A stretch of 64,000 nt of DNA from Lacipirellula parvula (GTDB taxonomy: Bacteria; Planctomycetota; Planctomycetia; Pirellulales; Lacipirellulaceae): assembly GCF_009177095.1 (NCBI RefSeq), contig NZ_AP021861.1:1364001-1428000 (forward strand), read 5' to 3'. The translations under genes were made by a program, and so were the position numbers. Of this stretch, positions 22,830 through 30,137 are shown one piece after another. Below the pieces are notes generated by a model. That model made no database searches. It was not told where the DNA came from and was given only the letters and a program-made list of their open reading frames with translations. Position 1 is the first letter of the stretch. The number at the start of each line of letters is the position of its first letter.

Positions 22830-23036
22830 TCAGTCGTCGGTTTGATGATTCGGCAGCCGTTTCGTCGCTCGCTGGATCACGCGTTCGAGGTCATCACGGC
22901 TCATTGACCGCTGCTCGGCGAACTCGCGCCGCGTGATCCCTTCAGCTTTAGCTTCGCGCCAAGATCGGAGAATAGCGGCATCTTCGGCGTGAGTGTCTAG
23001 ATGAGGGCGGCCTGGCGTTCGACGCGGCATGTCCAT
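22830..23036 (-). CDS. Small putative DNA-binding protein
   Basis: This 68-residue basic protein has a helix-turn-helix-like stretch (WREAKAEGITRREFAEQRSM then SRDDLERVIQRATKRL). Similar short RxEFAxxxxxS proteins occur in planctomycetes and may be gene-associated regulators. It is preceded, on its own strand, by a strong sigma-54-type promoter at 23072-23087. Confidence 0.55.
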   Translation of the reverse strand: MDMPRRTPGRPHLDTHAEDAAILRSWREAKAEGITRREFAEQRSMSRDDLERVIQRATKRLPNHQTDD

Positions 23037-23071
23037 GACGATCCCTTCCGGAGTGTGGAGAATCGCGTAAT

Positions 23072-23087
23072 TGCAAGTACCGTGCCT
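23072..23087 (-). promoter_or_regulatory. Sigma-54-type promoter for the 22830 gene
   Basis: On the minus strand the bases read AGGCACGGTACTTGCA, matching TGGCACG-N4-TTGCA at 11 of 12 positions with correct GG-GC spacing. The start of the 23036 gene lies 36 bases downstream. Confidence 0.75.
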
Positions 23088-23432
23088 TGGTATCCACTGG
23101 CTTCCCTAGCGTCACGCTGGCTAGCCTGCCGTCGCTGACGGTGTAGCTTCGGCACGTCTTTCGCGTTGCGGTGTGACGCTGCATACAGCAGAGTCGCCGT
23201 GAGGTTCAGGTTACTGCCCAATACTGAGCCTTCGGCGGCTGCCTTCGACGCTCCGCGGATCAGAAATGCGGAACCTTTGCAGTCAAAGCGGTCGCGATCC
23301 ACTCAGGAGCCAACAACCCGCCGCGCCAATCGATTCATGGATGGGCAATTCGGAGGGGGATGGGCGCGGCGGCTGATTAACACGTTTTGCGGGCGATTCG
23401 CCCACCTGTTTGTTTCTCTTTTGAAAGGCTGA

Positions 23433-23618
23433 ATGATGAAACGCTATCTCTCGCTGGCTGTGCTGGCCGGCCTCATGTCTGTCGGCGGTTTGACCGGTTG
23501 TTCGGATAAGGCGTCGACGAAGACTGAAACGACCGTCAGTACGCCAGAGGGCGAAACCACCAGAACGACCGAGACGACGGTTGAGGAGTCGGGCGAGAAT
23601 CCCCCGCCGGCTAACTGA
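23433..23618 (+). CDS. Small lipoprotein
   Basis: This 61-residue protein has a signal peptide ending in a lipobox (LMSVGGLTGCS, Cys23), then a Thr/Glu-rich tail (TETTVSTPEGETTRTTETTV). It is a typical short anchored lipoprotein. The second ATG (23436) may be the true start. The weak sigma-54-like match CGGCACGTCTTTCGCG at 23150-23165 lies about 270 bases upstream, so its relevance is unclear. Confidence 0.65.
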   Translation: MMKRYLSLAVLAGLMSVGGLTGCSDKASTKTETTVSTPEGETTRTTETTVEESGENPPPAN

Positions 23619-23646
23619 TCGGCTTCGATTACCGACTGCGGCTCTG

Positions 23647-23685
23647 CCGCGGCGACCCGCTTTCCTGTTTGTCGGGCCGCCGCGG
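23647..23685 (+). terminator. GC-rich hairpin after the lipoprotein gene
   Basis: CCGCGGCGACCCG and CGGGCCGCCGCGG pair with one mismatch around a 13-base loop, but without a T-run. Confidence 0.45.
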
Positions 23686-23801
23686 TATCCGCTTCTCTCC
23701 TTGCGCTGACGAATCAACTGGCACGGCGGCCCCTCCGTTGTTATCAGCCTTTCAACCTGGGGTCGCCGTGTCAGCTTGTTGAGCGACCCAGGAGCATCGG
23801 C

Positions 23802-24074
23802 ATGTCCTTGAGACCCACCACTCGTGAGTATTTCGACGAAGTGCTTTCCCTGCCTCATGATCGCACCGCGCCGGCGGAACCAACGGCGTGGTACGCGACC
23901 GACGACGGGCGCGTCATCGCCGAAGTTGGGTTTGATCCTGTATCTGAGCGTTGGCTCGGCGTTGTCTACGCACAATCGCCTGAGGGCTGGCAGGAAGTCG
24001 ATCGTCACGGTGAGGGCTATTTTGATCTCGACGATGCCGAGCGAGCCATCGTGTCATCAGCAGCCGCTCTTTAG
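23802..24074 (+). CDS. Hypothetical protein
   Basis: This 90-residue acidic protein starts at ATG 23802 with AGGAG 9 bases upstream. It is an alpha/beta mixture (RVIAEVGFDPVSERWLGVVY and a terminal helix). No family is recognised. A TGGCACG box lies about 85 bases upstream but without a -12 partner, so I see no promoter there. It is followed within 40 bases by the next small gene. Confidence 0.55.
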   Translation: MSLRPTTREYFDEVLSLPHDRTAPAEPTAWYATDDGRVIAEVGFDPVSERWLGVVYAQSPEGWQEVDRHGEGYFDLDDAERAIVSSAAAL

Positions 24075-24110
24075 CCTGCAGACCCTTAATCCCGGTGTGG
24101 AGAGGTGACC

Positions 24111-24353
24111 GTGGATACCGAAAAGCTCTTCCCGCTTGAATACCAGGGCAAGATGATCGCCTGCAAATCGGCTGATGATCGGAAGCTACTGCAGTCGGCG
24201 ATTCTTCTCGACGGTCACCGGTCTGATTGCGACCAATACCCCTCCGCGGAGCTTCAGCAAATGAGCAAGGTCTGCGAGCAGTATGAGCTCACCTCGCTCG
24301 CGAAGCTGACCGCCGAACTAGCAAAACGTTGCGATGAGAGTGAACGCCCCTAG
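24111..24353 (+). CDS. Small island protein, paralogue family member 2
   Basis: I choose GTG 24111 since GGAG lies 8 bases upstream; GTG 24105 is an alternative. The 80 residues align with the 21754 protein: LEYQGKMIACKSADDRKLLQ … SKVCEQYELTSLAKLTAELA. The conserved pattern is C-x-S-A-D/E-D-x-K-L-L and a C-x-x-Y helix. Unknown function. Confidence 0.55.
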   Translation: MDTEKLFPLEYQGKMIACKSADDRKLLQSAILLDGHRSDCDQYPSAELQQMSKVCEQYELTSLAKLTAELAKRCDESERP

Positions 24354-24400
24354 CGTCTACCCTTGTTGCCTCGCCCTTGGGAATGGTGGCGGGGCAACCG

Positions 24401-24456
24401 ATGGTCGGTCCAGTTCAGGACGCTCTGGAGGGCTATTGACTGGGCCGACTGTCAAT
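24401..24456. repeat. Dispersed 60-bp repeat, copy 2
   Basis: It shares ATGGTCGGTCCAGTTCAGGA with 16743. It holds an imperfect inverted pair, GTCGGTCCAGT (24404-24414) and ACTGGGCCGAC (24439-24449). It lies 38 bases upstream of a sigma-54-type promoter, so it could be an activator site. Confidence 0.55.
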
Positions 24457-24493
24457 TACGCAGAACTCCGCACATTTTTTCGTTGCCCTTGGG

Positions 24494-24509
24494 CGGCACA
24501 TACCTTGCA
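24494..24509 (+). promoter_or_regulatory. Sigma-54-type promoter before the FAD-Rieske gene
   Basis: CGGCACATACCTTGCA keeps GG and GC 12 apart and matches 10 of 12 consensus positions. The gene's ATG is at 24556. Confidence 0.65.
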
Positions 24510-24555
24510 TGGGACTCGCTAGCTTTTCTCGCCATCTCTGAGCAGGGGTAGGACC

Positions 24556-26088
24556 ATGGAACGCATCTCACCGATCGCCACCGCGGAAAATGAATCGATA
24601 TGGGGAGCGACCGTCGAACTGCCTAGGTCGCGGCGGATCAACTCTGATCTTGACTGCGACGTCTGCGTCGTAGGCGGCGGCATTTCCGGACTAACTTCCG
24701 CATATCTGTTGGCGAAAGAAGGTCAACGAGTCGTCTTACTCGACGATGGGCCACTGGCCAGCGGCATGACGCACGTTACGACTGCGCACCTGTCGAATGT
24801 GATCGACGATCGCTTCGTCAACATGTTGAGTTGGCACGGCGAGTCAAACACGCGTTTGGCGACGGAGAGCCATGCATCGGCGATCGACTTCATTGAGCGA
24901 GTAAGTCGAGAACTGCACGTCGACTGCGACTTCGAACGGCTCGACGCTTACCTGTTTGCAGCGCCCGACCATAACGACGTCGATCTCCACGATGAGTTCG
25001 ATGCTGCCTTGTTAGCTGGCGTCGACGTGGAGTGGGAATCGCGGGCTCCCCTCACACTGCACGACACCGGCCCCTGCTTGCGATTCCCACGACAAGCGAG
25101 ATTCCATCCATTCAAGTATCTCGACGGCATGGTTCGTTCATTCAAGCGAGCCGGCGGCAAGGTTTTTACGAATACCCACGCTGATAAAGTCACGGGAGGA
25201 GAACGGGCCGCTGTCGAGATCGGCGAGCACCGCGTGCAGGCTAATGCGGTGATCGTTGCCACGAATTCGCCGATCAACGACATGTTTGCGCTACACACGA
25301 AGCAGGCGCCCTACATGACGTATGTCGTCGCGCTTCGCATTCCGCGCGGCAGTATTGAGGATGCGCTCTACTGGGACACGCTCGACGCGTACCACTACGT
25401 CCGCCTTCAGCCGCTTGATCACAGTCACGACTTGCTAATCGTCGGCGGCGAGGATCATAAGTCGGGACAAGCGACCGACACGGAAGAACGCCACCAGCGG
25501 CTAATCGACTGGGCTAGTAAGCGGTTTCCGATAGGCGTTGTCGAGTTCACCTGGGGCGGCCAGTGCATGGAGACGATCGATGGGCTAGCGTTCATCGGCC
25601 GTAACCCTCTTGATGCCGACAACGTTTACGTGGCGACGGGAGATTCGGGGATGGGGATCACTCACGGGACGATCGCCGGCATGCTACTGAGCGATCTCAT
25701 TCTCGGCCGCGAGAATCCGTGGGAGACGCTCTATTCACCGTCACGCAAAACGCTGCGTGCGGTGAGCGAGTTCGCCAAGGAGAACCTCAACGTTGCCAAC
25801 CAATACCTCGATTGGATTACGCCGGGCGAAGTAAAATCGACGGACGAGATCGAGCCTGGCGAGGGAGCCATTCTGCGTCGGGGAATGACGAAGGTCGCGG
25901 TTTGCCGCGACGACGACGGGAAACTCACCGAGGTGTCGGCGGTTTGCCCGCACCTGGGCTGCATCGTTCATTGGAACGGAGCGGAACGGAGCTGGGACTG
26001 CCCATGCCACGGGTCGCGGTTCCACGCAGACGGCGAGGTGATTAACGGTCCTGCAAACATCAACCTTGCGCCCTCAAGCAAAGAGTAA
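24556..26088 (+). CDS. FAD-dependent oxidoreductase with C-terminal Rieske [2Fe-2S] domain
   Basis: At 510 residues it begins with a Rossmann FAD site (VCVVGGGISGLTSAYLLAKE, ~36-55), and has a DAO-type (glycine-oxidase-like) substrate and FAD domain to ~400 (GDSGMGITHGTIAGMLLSDL near the end of it). A Rieske domain follows: CPHLGC (Cys464, His466) and CPCHG (Cys482, His485). Such fusions oxidise amines or alcohols and pass electrons to an iron-sulfur cluster; the substrate cannot be read here. It lies 64 bases upstream of the SDR gene, likely co-transcribed under the sigma-54-type promoter. Confidence 0.9.
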   Translation: MERISPIATAENESIWGATVELPRSRRINSDLDCDVCVVGGGISGLTSAYLLAKEGQRVVLLDDGPLASGMTHVTTAHLSNVIDDRFVNMLSWHGESNTRLATESHASAIDFIERVSRELHVDCDFERLDAYLFAAPDHNDVDLHDEFDAALLAGVDVEWESRAPLTLHDTGPCLRFPRQARFHPFKYLDGMVRSFKRAGGKVFTNTHADKVTGGERAAVEIGEHRVQANAVIVATNSPINDMFALHTKQAPYMTYVVALRIPRGSIEDALYWDTLDAYHYVRLQPLDHSHDLLIVGGEDHKSGQATDTEERHQRLIDWASKRFPIGVVEFTWGGQCMETIDGLAFIGRNPLDADNVYVATGDSGMGITHGTIAGMLLSDLILGRENPWETLYSPSRKTLRAVSEFAKENLNVANQYLDWITPGEVKSTDEIEPGEGAILRRGMTKVAVCRDDDGKLTEVSAVCPHLGCIVHWNGAERSWDCPCHGSRFHADGEVINGPANINLAPSSKE

Positions 26089-26151
26089 TGCGTGTCCGCC
26101 CTCCCCGGCTCGCGACGCAAACACCTGCTCAATAATTACTGGTTGTCATCT

Positions 26152-27045
26152 ATGGCGAACAAATCGAAGGTCGGCGGGAAAAGCAATAAACGAAACGTCA
26201 GGCCAGCGAAGACGCAGTCGCGACGGCCTGGGCGGCAGAGCGAGATGACTCCGCAGCCCGTTTCTATTGTCCCCGGCGTTCCCGGTTCCGGGCGCCTCGC
26301 CGGCAAGGTAGCGCTAATCACAGGCGGCGACAGCGGAATTGGTCGAGCTGTCGCGCTTCACTTCGCGCGAGAGGGCGCCAACGTTGCGATCGTATACCTC
26401 AGCGAAATGAAAGATGCGGAAGAAACAAAGCTAGGAGTAGAAGAGCACGGCGCTAAATGCCTGCTCCTCAAGGGCGATGTCGGCAGGGAAGCATTCTGCA
26501 AGCGATCGATCGATCAGTGCGTTTCTAAGCTCGGTCGACTGGATATACTCGTTAATAACGCAGCAGAGCAGCATCCCAAGGAGTCCCTCGACGAGATCGA
26601 TGAGAAGCAGCTGACGTCGACATTCCGAACGAACATCTTCTCAATGTTCTACTTGTCGAAAGCCGCTATCCCTCACCTGAAGAAGTCGCCCGAGACGAGT
26701 ATCATCAACACGACGTCCGTGACCGCTTACAGAGGTCACGAGACCTTGCTCGACTATTCTGCAACGAAGGGTGCGATTGTCAGCTTCACGCGATCGCTTT
26801 CACAAGTCCTCGCAAAGGATGGCATTCGAGTGAATGCCGTCGCGCCAGGGCCCATCTGGACGCCGCTAATTCCCTCTACGTTTCCTGCGGAGAAGGTGGC
26901 ATCGTTCGGAACAGATACCCCACTAGGAAGAGCGGGCCAACCTTGGGAGGCAGCGACCTCCTACGTGTTTCTGGCATCGGCTGAGTCGTCGTATATTACT
27001 GGGCAGGTCATTCACCCGAACGGAGGCGAGATTATCAACGGATAA
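26152..27045 (+). CDS. Short-chain dehydrogenase (general-stress type)
   Basis: At 297 residues it has a basic, disordered N-terminal tail (MANKSKVGGKSNKRNVRPAK), then an SDR domain: NAD(P) motif GGDSGIGRAV, NNAAEQ, active site YSATKGA (Tyr-x3-Lys) and terminal GQVIHPNGGEIING. The long tail and fold match the YghA-like group, which reduces aldehydes or acts on sugars during stress. A GTG start at 26092 is possible. A terminator follows at 27107. Confidence 0.88.
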   Translation: MANKSKVGGKSNKRNVRPAKTQSRRPGRQSEMTPQPVSIVPGVPGSGRLAGKVALITGGDSGIGRAVALHFAREGANVAIVYLSEMKDAEETKLGVEEHGAKCLLLKGDVGREAFCKRSIDQCVSKLGRLDILVNNAAEQHPKESLDEIDEKQLTSTFRTNIFSMFYLSKAAIPHLKKSPETSIINTTSVTAYRGHETLLDYSATKGAIVSFTRSLSQVLAKDGIRVNAVAPGPIWTPLIPSTFPAEKVASFGTDTPLGRAGQPWEAATSYVFLASAESSYITGQVIHPNGGEIING

Positions 27046-27106
27046 CTCGTCGAGCGGCCGCCCCAAACGAAGAGCAGTATCGCTCGCATTACACTGAAAG
27101 TAGAAA

Positions 27107-27132
27107 AGGCCCGGCCAAAGCTGGCCGGGCCT
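27107..27132 (+). terminator. Intrinsic-type hairpin after the SDR gene
   Basis: AGGCCCGGCCA and TGGCCGGGCCT form a perfect 11-bp stem with a 4-base loop. It sits between the convergent SDR gene and the 27172 gene and may serve both. Confidence 0.8.
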
Positions 27133-27171
27133 CACGAGAACCGATCGGGAGGCTAGATCAAACTGATCTAA

Positions 27172-27570
27172 CTACCTGGCGCATGACGCGGCGTCGGCCT
27201 TCCAGTTCTCTTCGGTTTCTTTCGAATTCTTGGTCAAATGGACGTGGCGATCGACGCGGGAAACCCAGCTGATTGGGACGAAGTGGTGCTGCCCGTCTCG
27301 ACTATCATTTTTCGTGAGCTTGATTGCATTGCCCTCGACGTGGTCGACGACGCCGACTTTCTTACCACACGAAGCGATAACTTCCATGTGGTCCTCGATG
27401 GCGGACACTCCACGGTCAGTTCCCCCGTCTGGACCGCTCATCCCGGTCTTCTCTTTCACGAAATCCACGGCATCCTCGGCGCCGGTAGCGATGCGCGATC
27501 CAACGTCCTTCGCCGCATTCGCAACGGCATTACCCGCGTTTGCGACGTTCTTCTTAATGCTGTCTGCCAT
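27172..27570 (-). CDS. DUF2171 protein
   Basis: This 132-residue protein starts at 27570 (AGGGGAA 6-10 bases upstream). Residues 1-55 are a helical, Ala/Asn-rich segment (NAGNAVANAAKDVGSRIATG) like stress-associated LEA/CsbD types. Residues ~65-115 form the DUF2171 beta-barrel-like fold (HMEVIASCGKKVGVVDHVEG). DUF2171 genes often lie in stress or desiccation clusters. A TGGCACG box lies upstream but has no correctly spaced -12 element. Confidence 0.75.
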   Translation of the reverse strand: MADSIKKNVANAGNAVANAAKDVGSRIATGAEDAVDFVKEKTGMSGPDGGTDRGVSAIEDHMEVIASCGKKVGVVDHVEGNAIKLTKNDSRDGQHHFVPISWVSRVDRHVHLTKNSKETEENWKADAASCAR

Positions 27571-27758
27571 GTTAGGTTCCCCTTGAGATTCGGCAGCGAT
27601 TACTGCCGTGCCATGTTGAAAAGTTACTAGAACTGGGCTCTGGCCATCACCTGTAATCACTGGCGGTTGCGCATGAGCACGCCAGCTGACAGGTTTTCAG
27701 ACTGGGGTGAATGCTTCGCGTCCCCCGGTGGCGTTGATGCGCGTACCCGCCCCACGCA

Positions 27759-27986
27759 TTACCGCTTCTTACCGCGTCCTCGTTGTGCCGCAGTGTCGCG
27801 ACCAGGGGTAGTTTCCCCAGTAGCACCGCCACCTGCGCGACCACTCGCCGGGCCAGTGCGAATCGGTACTTCGACTCTTTCGTCTTTGCCGACGCGTACA
27901 GCTTTCGTTGGAACTCCATGCTCAACTGCCGGCACGCCAACCCCAGGTTCGCCCTTGCCAACGAGTGGCTTCTTAGGCTGGGACAT
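27759..27986 (-). CDS. Small basic low-complexity protein
   Basis: The ATG at 27986 is preceded by AAAGGAGGATC, the best ribosome site in the island. The 75-residue product is Gly/Pro/Lys/Arg-rich (EHGVPTKAVRVGKDERVEV and an RGRGKKR end). It may be disordered and bind nucleic acid. A sigma-54-type promoter lies at 28028-28043. Confidence 0.6.
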   Translation of the reverse strand: MSQPKKPLVGKGEPGVGVPAVEHGVPTKAVRVGKDERVEVPIRTGPASGRAGGGATGETTPGRDTAAQRGRGKKR

Positions 27987-28027
27987 GATTGATCCTCCTT
28001 TTGGTGACTGTTGACTGTCTTTCCCAT

Positions 28028-28043
28028 TGCGATTGGCGTGCCG
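28028..28043 (-). promoter_or_regulatory. Sigma-54-type promoter for the 27759 gene
   Basis: On the minus strand the bases read CGGCACGCCAATCGCA (10 of 12). GG and GC are 12 apart and the start of the gene lies 42 bases downstream. Confidence 0.6.
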
Positions 28044-28049
28044 CTTGCA
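28034..28049 (+). promoter_or_regulatory. Overlapping sigma-54-type box on the plus strand
   Basis: TGGCGTGCCGCTTGCA also fits 10 of 12 positions. It overlaps the minus-strand box by 10 bases and points to the 28335 gene. Confidence 0.45.
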
Positions 28050-28075
28050 AGAAAGGAGAGAGTGTGTTGCAAGCG
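28042..28075. repeat. 9-bp inverted repeat next to the promoter
   Basis: CGCTTGCAA and TTGCAAGCG are exact reverse complements with 16 bases between them. The left arm overlaps the plus-strand box. It could be an activator site. Confidence 0.5.
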
Positions 28076-28334
28076 ACGCTAAGGAGGTTGAAAATCACCT
28101 CGAAAAGAGCGTACTAGCAACGTGAGCCGAAACGTCGTGCGACGCGGGCGGAGTGGAAAGCTGGCAGCCAATTGATAAAGATGGCTTGCGGGAGACCAGA
28201 GCGCGTTGAGTTGCCGCGAGATTCGGAACCTTTCGGCGGCTCCAGGCTACGTCGACGCTCGTTCGGCGATACACTTCGAACTGGTAAGCCCAGCGCGATT
28301 CTTATCCTACTCTCTGATCCTGTCGGAACTTCAA

Positions 28335-28670
28335 ATGCCAGTGCCTGTAATCATCGACTTGCCAAACGGCGACACACTTGAGGCGGGCGACCCAAGTTGG
28401 CCGGAGATCGCGTCAGCAAAGTGGAACCGTCCAAGTGACGACGGTTACATTGAGTGGACGCAGTCGATCTGCCGCCATTCTGATGGCCGCTTGCTGGCCT
28501 ACGTCGTCATGCTCCCGCCCAGCGGCATTCTCCGGACGGCGGGTGAGATATTGGCGGATGATTCGCTGCTGGTAGATACGATGGAGGCACTCGCTAAGAA
28601 GTTCGATGTGCCTACGAACGTCCCCTACTCTTGCATTCAACGTTACAAGAGAGTCGCGGGGAAGAAGTAG
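28335..28670 (+). CDS. Hypothetical protein
   Basis: This 111-residue protein starts at ATG 28335 without a clear ribosome site. It is an alpha/beta mixture (MPVPVIIDLPNGDTLEAGDP … GRLLAYVVMLPPSG), with a terminal basic helix. No family is recognised. The longer open frame upstream is not supported. Position downstream of the plus-strand sigma-54-type box suggests regulated expression. Confidence 0.5.
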   Translation: MPVPVIIDLPNGDTLEAGDPSWPEIASAKWNRPSDDGYIEWTQSICRHSDGRLLAYVVMLPPSGILRTAGEILADDSLLVDTMEALAKKFDVPTNVPYSCIQRYKRVAGKK

Positions 28671-28739
28671 TTTGTTGCTGCAAGCGGTGCGCGATCGATT
28701 GAAGCAGTAAGCGATTGCCTGCTAACTAGATCCCCTGTC

Positions 28740-29774
28740 CTACCGCCGCCCGCGACCTCTAGTCGGCTTCTCCAGCACCCATCGTGTGACCATCGACAAA
28801 TTGTCGTTGAAGTATCGCCACGATGACGGAAAGAACGTCAGGTAGCGGTTGTACGTCTGCACGTCCACCAACCGCAACGCCTCCTCTTTGTGCTCGACCA
28901 TGCGATCGAACCACGCCCGCAAAGTCGGACGGTAGTCGTGGATTGAGCAGTGCTTGATGCGAAAGCCGGCATCTTCCCATGCCTTCGCATGGAAGCGGTA
29001 GGGCGCGCCCATCGAACCGGGGAAGTAGATCTGCGAGCAGGCAACTGTGGCCGTGTAGTAATCGCTCACGCGGCAGAAGAAATGCTTTACAAGCCGTCCG
29101 CCAGGCTTCAGAGCCGCATAGAGTTTGTCGAGCAATTGCGGAATCTCATTTTCCCGTACATGCTCCCAGGCGCCGATCGAGTAGATTTTGTCGAACGCTT
29201 CACTGGGATAGTCGCGGGTAATGAAGTTGTCGAAGTCAACGTTGAAGTGATTGTGCTCGTCATTGTACGCCTTTTGCTCTTTCGAGAGCGTTAGGCCGTA
29301 GAGATTCTCACGCTCACCGGTAGCTTCTAAGATCCGTTTAAGCATCGGTCCCCAGCCGCAACCAAGCTCCATAATCTTCTCGCCCGGTTGCGGGTCGATC
29401 AGCTTCAAGATGAAGTCGGCCTTATGCTGCTGGGCCTCTTCGATCGTGTCGTCCGGAGTGTGGAAATCGGCGCATGTGTAGAACATGTATTTCCGATCGA
29501 GCCACAGTTTGTAGAAATCGTTCGAGACGTCGTAGTGCTCGGAGATACCTAGAACATGGTCCTGCTTCATCTTGGCTCGAATGATGAGCGGTCGTATCGG
29601 ACGAACAGGCCAAGTGGTGCGGATCCAGTCGGTGCCGAGCGGCATCTCCCGCGTGATCTCGTGCCACGTCTTCTCTGGATCGAGCGGTTGAGGTGAGCGA
29701 ATGAGGTTCTGGAGGAATGCGTATGACACGCCGTAAACGGCGGCTTCGACCGGGAATAAAGCGTGGCGAATCAT
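28740..29774 (-). CDS. Cyclopropane-fatty-acyl-phospholipid synthase family methyltransferase
   Basis: This 344-residue SAM-dependent methyltransferase adds a methyl or methylene group to unsaturated membrane lipids. The N-terminal ~80 residues form the membrane-lipid contact domain, followed by HYDVSNDFYKLWLDRKYMFY. The SAM motif is IMELGCGWGPML and the acidic loop YSIGAWEHV. YFPGSM and the Trp-rich end match the family. Membrane modification is a general stress response, in keeping with the island genes around it. Confidence 0.9.
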   Translation of the reverse strand: MIRHALFPVEAAVYGVSYAFLQNLIRSPQPLDPEKTWHEITREMPLGTDWIRTTWPVRPIRPLIIRAKMKQDHVLGISEHYDVSNDFYKLWLDRKYMFYTCADFHTPDDTIEEAQQHKADFILKLIDPQPGEKIMELGCGWGPMLKRILEATGERENLYGLTLSKEQKAYNDEHNHFNVDFDNFITRDYPSEAFDKIYSIGAWEHVRENEIPQLLDKLYAALKPGGRLVKHFFCRVSDYYTATVACSQIYFPGSMGAPYRFHAKAWEDAGFRIKHCSIHDYRPTLRAWFDRMVEHKEEALRLVDVQTYNRYLTFFPSSWRYFNDNLSMVTRWVLEKPTRGRGRR

Positions 29775-29813
29775 GCGAAGTCCGTTCGTGAAATGTCGTC
29801 ACCAATCGGCGAA

Positions 29814-30128
29814 CTACTTCCGTGGTGCAATCGCGATTGCGGGATTGCCAATACCAGTCGAATGCCCTCGACTGATGAGTGAAACTGCGATCAAGGTGGC
29901 TACAAAGAATGCTGCCATCACCCAACCAGCCCAACGGCGCTGAGCTTTGAGCATTCTTTCTTGGGCCGATTTATGTCCCTTCGTCGACTGACTGCAGTAG
30001 CGGCAGGCAGTCGAAGCGACCTCGACTTCGGCGTTGCAATGCGGACAGTGCCGCAGCCGTGGGGATGCGAGGACAACTGGTACGGGGTTGAGACAGAGGG
30101 CGCCTTCCACATCGGTCAGCTCGTCCAA
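29814..30128 (-). CDS. Zinc-ribbon membrane protein
   Basis: This 104-residue protein has a zinc ribbon (CPHCNAEVEVASTACRYC), a basic linker and one membrane helix (GWVMAAFFVATLIAVSLI). The zinc ribbon would lie in the cytoplasm. It lies 9 bases downstream of the coiled-coil lipoprotein gene and 39 bases upstream of the cyclopropane synthase, so the three may form an operon. Confidence 0.6.
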   Translation of the reverse strand: MDELTDVEGALCLNPVPVVLASPRLRHCPHCNAEVEVASTACRYCSQSTKGHKSAQERMLKAQRRWAGWVMAAFFVATLIAVSLISRGHSTGIGNPAIAIAPRK

Positions 30129-30137
30129 CGGGTTCCG

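Larger units (their letters stand above)
27987..28334. other. Intergenic region with sigma-54 boxes on both strands
   Basis: It holds the two overlapping promoter-like boxes and an inverted repeat described separately. I see no other supported gene before 28335. Confidence 0.4.

Noticed and set aside
23715-23740. TGGCACG box upstream of the 23802 gene
   Set aside because: No TTGC-type -12 element at the required distance.
23283-24008. 241-codon minus-strand open frame
   Set aside because: It is antisense to the lipoprotein and 23802 genes and basic/low-complexity.
27571-27620. TGGCACG box upstream of the DUF2171 gene
   Set aside because: The -12 GC does not lie 12 bases from GG, so it does not fit sigma-54.
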